NCBI GenBank assembly: GCA_934270345.1
Contig: CAKQPT010000044.1
Coordinates: 1 to 13,671, forward strand
DNA: 13,671 nucleotides
DNA from: an uncultured Oribacterium sp.
GTDB lineage: Bacteria; Bacillota; Clostridia; Lachnospirales; Lachnospiraceae
Direction: 5' to 3'
Made by a program: the position numbers and the translations under genes. Numbering within the stretch: the stretch's first letter is position 1; the number at the start of each line of letters is the position of its first letter. Shown here piece after piece: positions 12,542 through 13,671 of the stretch. The notes beneath the pieces are model-generated. The model was not told where the DNA came from and made no database searches. It saw only the letters and a list, made by a program, of their open reading frames with translations.

Positions 12542-13671
12542 ATGCCATTTACTTTTGAAATCAAAACCGAACGAAATCGTACCTTTGCGTCCGTGACGGG
12601 CTATGACGGCCCGGTGCGGACGCTTTTTGTGCCGGCAGAAACCGCGGACCATATCCCGGTCGAGGAGATCGCCGGTCGCGCCTTCGCCTCCCGCGCAGAC
12701 CTCGAGGAGCTGATCCTCCCGGAGAGCATCCGCTGCATCCGCTCGTTTGCCTTCCATAACTGCGCCCATCTCCACTATGTGAAGCTGAGCGACAGCGTCG
12801 TCGACTACTATGACGGTGCGCTCCGCCAGTGCCCGGAGCTCCAGGACATCGAGCTCACGCTCCACACCCCGGGCCACTTCCGCCTTCTGAAGGAGCTCGT
12901 CGGCGACAGCGACGCGATGCTCCCCCTGACGATTTATTTCCCGGTCGACCCGGAGCATCCCCGCGCAGACGAGCACTTTCTCCTGCCGGGCAGCGTTGTG
13001 GCTTCGTCTGGCACCGGACAGGATTTGACACTGCCGGGCGCCGCTTCAGCGTCCCATAGCATTGCATCATCGCTCACCACCTTCGCATCCACGTCTGCCG
13101 GCATCACTGTCGATCCGGATGCTACGCCGCTTTTTCAGTCGCGCGCGGATGGCCTTTACTACGCAACCGCGGCGCTGACCTTCCCGTCCTATGCCGACAA
13201 CTACCAGGAGGACACGATGGCCCGCGCAATCCACGAGCACATCGAGGGCGCCGGTTACGCGACCCGTCAGCTTGTCACCCGGACCGGCATCGACTTCCAG
13301 GGCTACGACCGCCAGTTCCAGCGCTTCACCTACGACGAACCTGCGAGTGCGGTCAATGCCGCCTTCGGTCGTCTGATGCATCCCTATCGTCTGGAACCCG
13401 CGTTCCGTACACAGTACGAGGACTACCTCCGCGCACAGAGCCCGACGATCCTGCCACTCATGCTGCGTGGCGAACGCGAAGAGCGCTTCGGTCACGAAGG
13501 TGAGCTTCGCTGGATTCCGCAGGACCCGACACGAACCGCTGAGCGCCTCAACTTCCTGGTGACCCACGAGCTCATCCTCGAGGAAGCCATCCAGCCGGCC
13601 CTCGACGTCTGCACCGAAGTGCAGGACATCACCAGCGCTGCCCTCCTCATGGACTACAATCGGAAGCACTT
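12542..13671 (+). CDS. BspA-like leucine-rich-repeat protein (3' end outside window)
   Basis: The reading frame from ATG 12542 stays open to the window edge (376 complete codons plus two bases), so the gene is partial here. It begins MPFTFEIKTERNRTFASVTG, an N-terminus I associate with clostridial LRR_5/BspA-like proteins. Next come IPVEEIAGRAFASRADLEEL and LPESIRCIRSFAFHNC, which match LRR_5 units (about residues 40-85). There is no signal peptide. A Ser/Ala/Thr-rich stretch (151-197) interrupts the middle. The end of the visible part, ITSAALLMDYNRKHF, resembles the C-terminal segment (ALLLDYKNKNF-like) of these proteins. AGGA (12527-12530) lies 11 bases upstream, in the loop of a short CGATA/TATCG inverted repeat (12523-12538). 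The role is unknown, probably protein-protein interaction. Confidence 0.75.
   Translation, partial: MPFTFEIKTERNRTFASVTGYDGPVRTLFVPAETADHIPVEEIAGRAFASRADLEELILPESIRCIRSFAFHNCAHLHYVKLSDSVVDYYDGALRQCPELQDIELTLHTPGHFRLLKELVGDSDAMLPLTIYFPVDPEHPRADEHFLLPGSVVASSGTGQDLTLPGAASASHSIASSLTTFASTSAGITVDPDATPLFQSRADGLYYATAALTFPSYADNYQEDTMARAIHEHIEGAGYATRQLVTRTGIDFQGYDRQFQRFTYDEPASAVNAAFGRLMHPYRLEPAFRTQYEDYLRAQSPTILPLMLRGEREERFGHEGELRWIPQDPTRTAERLNFLVTHELILEEAIQPALDVCTEVQDITSAALLMDYNRKH

Overview
The window looks like the chromosome of a GC-rich member of the Clostridia (Bacillota), most likely near Lachnospiraceae. The reasons are strong AGGAGG-type ribosome binding sites, a CD1871A-type CXXC microprotein beside a polyferredoxin membrane protein, a zinc-ribbon/DUF4234 membrane protein, a SPL-family radical SAM enzyme, and a BspA-like leucine-rich-repeat protein. 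All ten convincing genes are on the + strand. I see no rRNA, tRNA, CRISPR array, phage gene or transposase gene.

Layout. 1-196: leader with an 11-bp tandem repeat, a GGGGTCTGACCCC palindrome and a -10 box. 197-2384: DUF2752 membrane protein, then a zinc-ribbon protein with a DUF4234 C-terminus, closed by a clear terminator (2403-2430). 2498-5259: a redox module of CXXC microprotein, membrane 4Fe-4S protein and TlpA-like thioredoxin lipoprotein. A 445-bp AT-rich interval with a four-unit degenerate repeat lies before the lipoprotein gene. 5260-5355: two more GGGGTCNGACCCC palindromes with an 11-bp tandem repeat between them. 5356-8547: likely operon of an MTA/SAH-nucleosidase-like protein, an SPL-like radical SAM protein and a short-chain dehydrogenase. 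8548-8829: dense regulatory DNA with a 97-nt imperfect hairpin, a TTGACA/extended -10 promoter, an operator-like palindrome over the -10, and a leader stem-loop. 8830-11313: lon, then a terminator. 11496-12440: exported SGNH/GDSL hydrolase. 12542-end: start of an LRR protein cut by the window edge.

How the genes may work together. The CXXC protein, 4Fe-4S protein and TlpA lipoprotein plausibly carry reducing power across the membrane to an extracytoplasmic thiol. The nucleosidase/radical SAM/SDR trio suggests handling of a nucleoside or damaged base. The radical SAM member keeps the SPL-type CxxxCxxC motif but appears to lack the hydrogen-donor cysteine of true spore photoproduct lyase, so its chemistry may differ.

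A theme across the window is that several conserved proteins (nucleosidase, SDR, Lon, thioredoxin lipoprotein, zinc-ribbon protein, LRR protein) carry Ala/Thr/Ser/Pro/Glu-rich low-complexity inserts at loop or domain-boundary positions. Some of these are exact-period tandem repeats.
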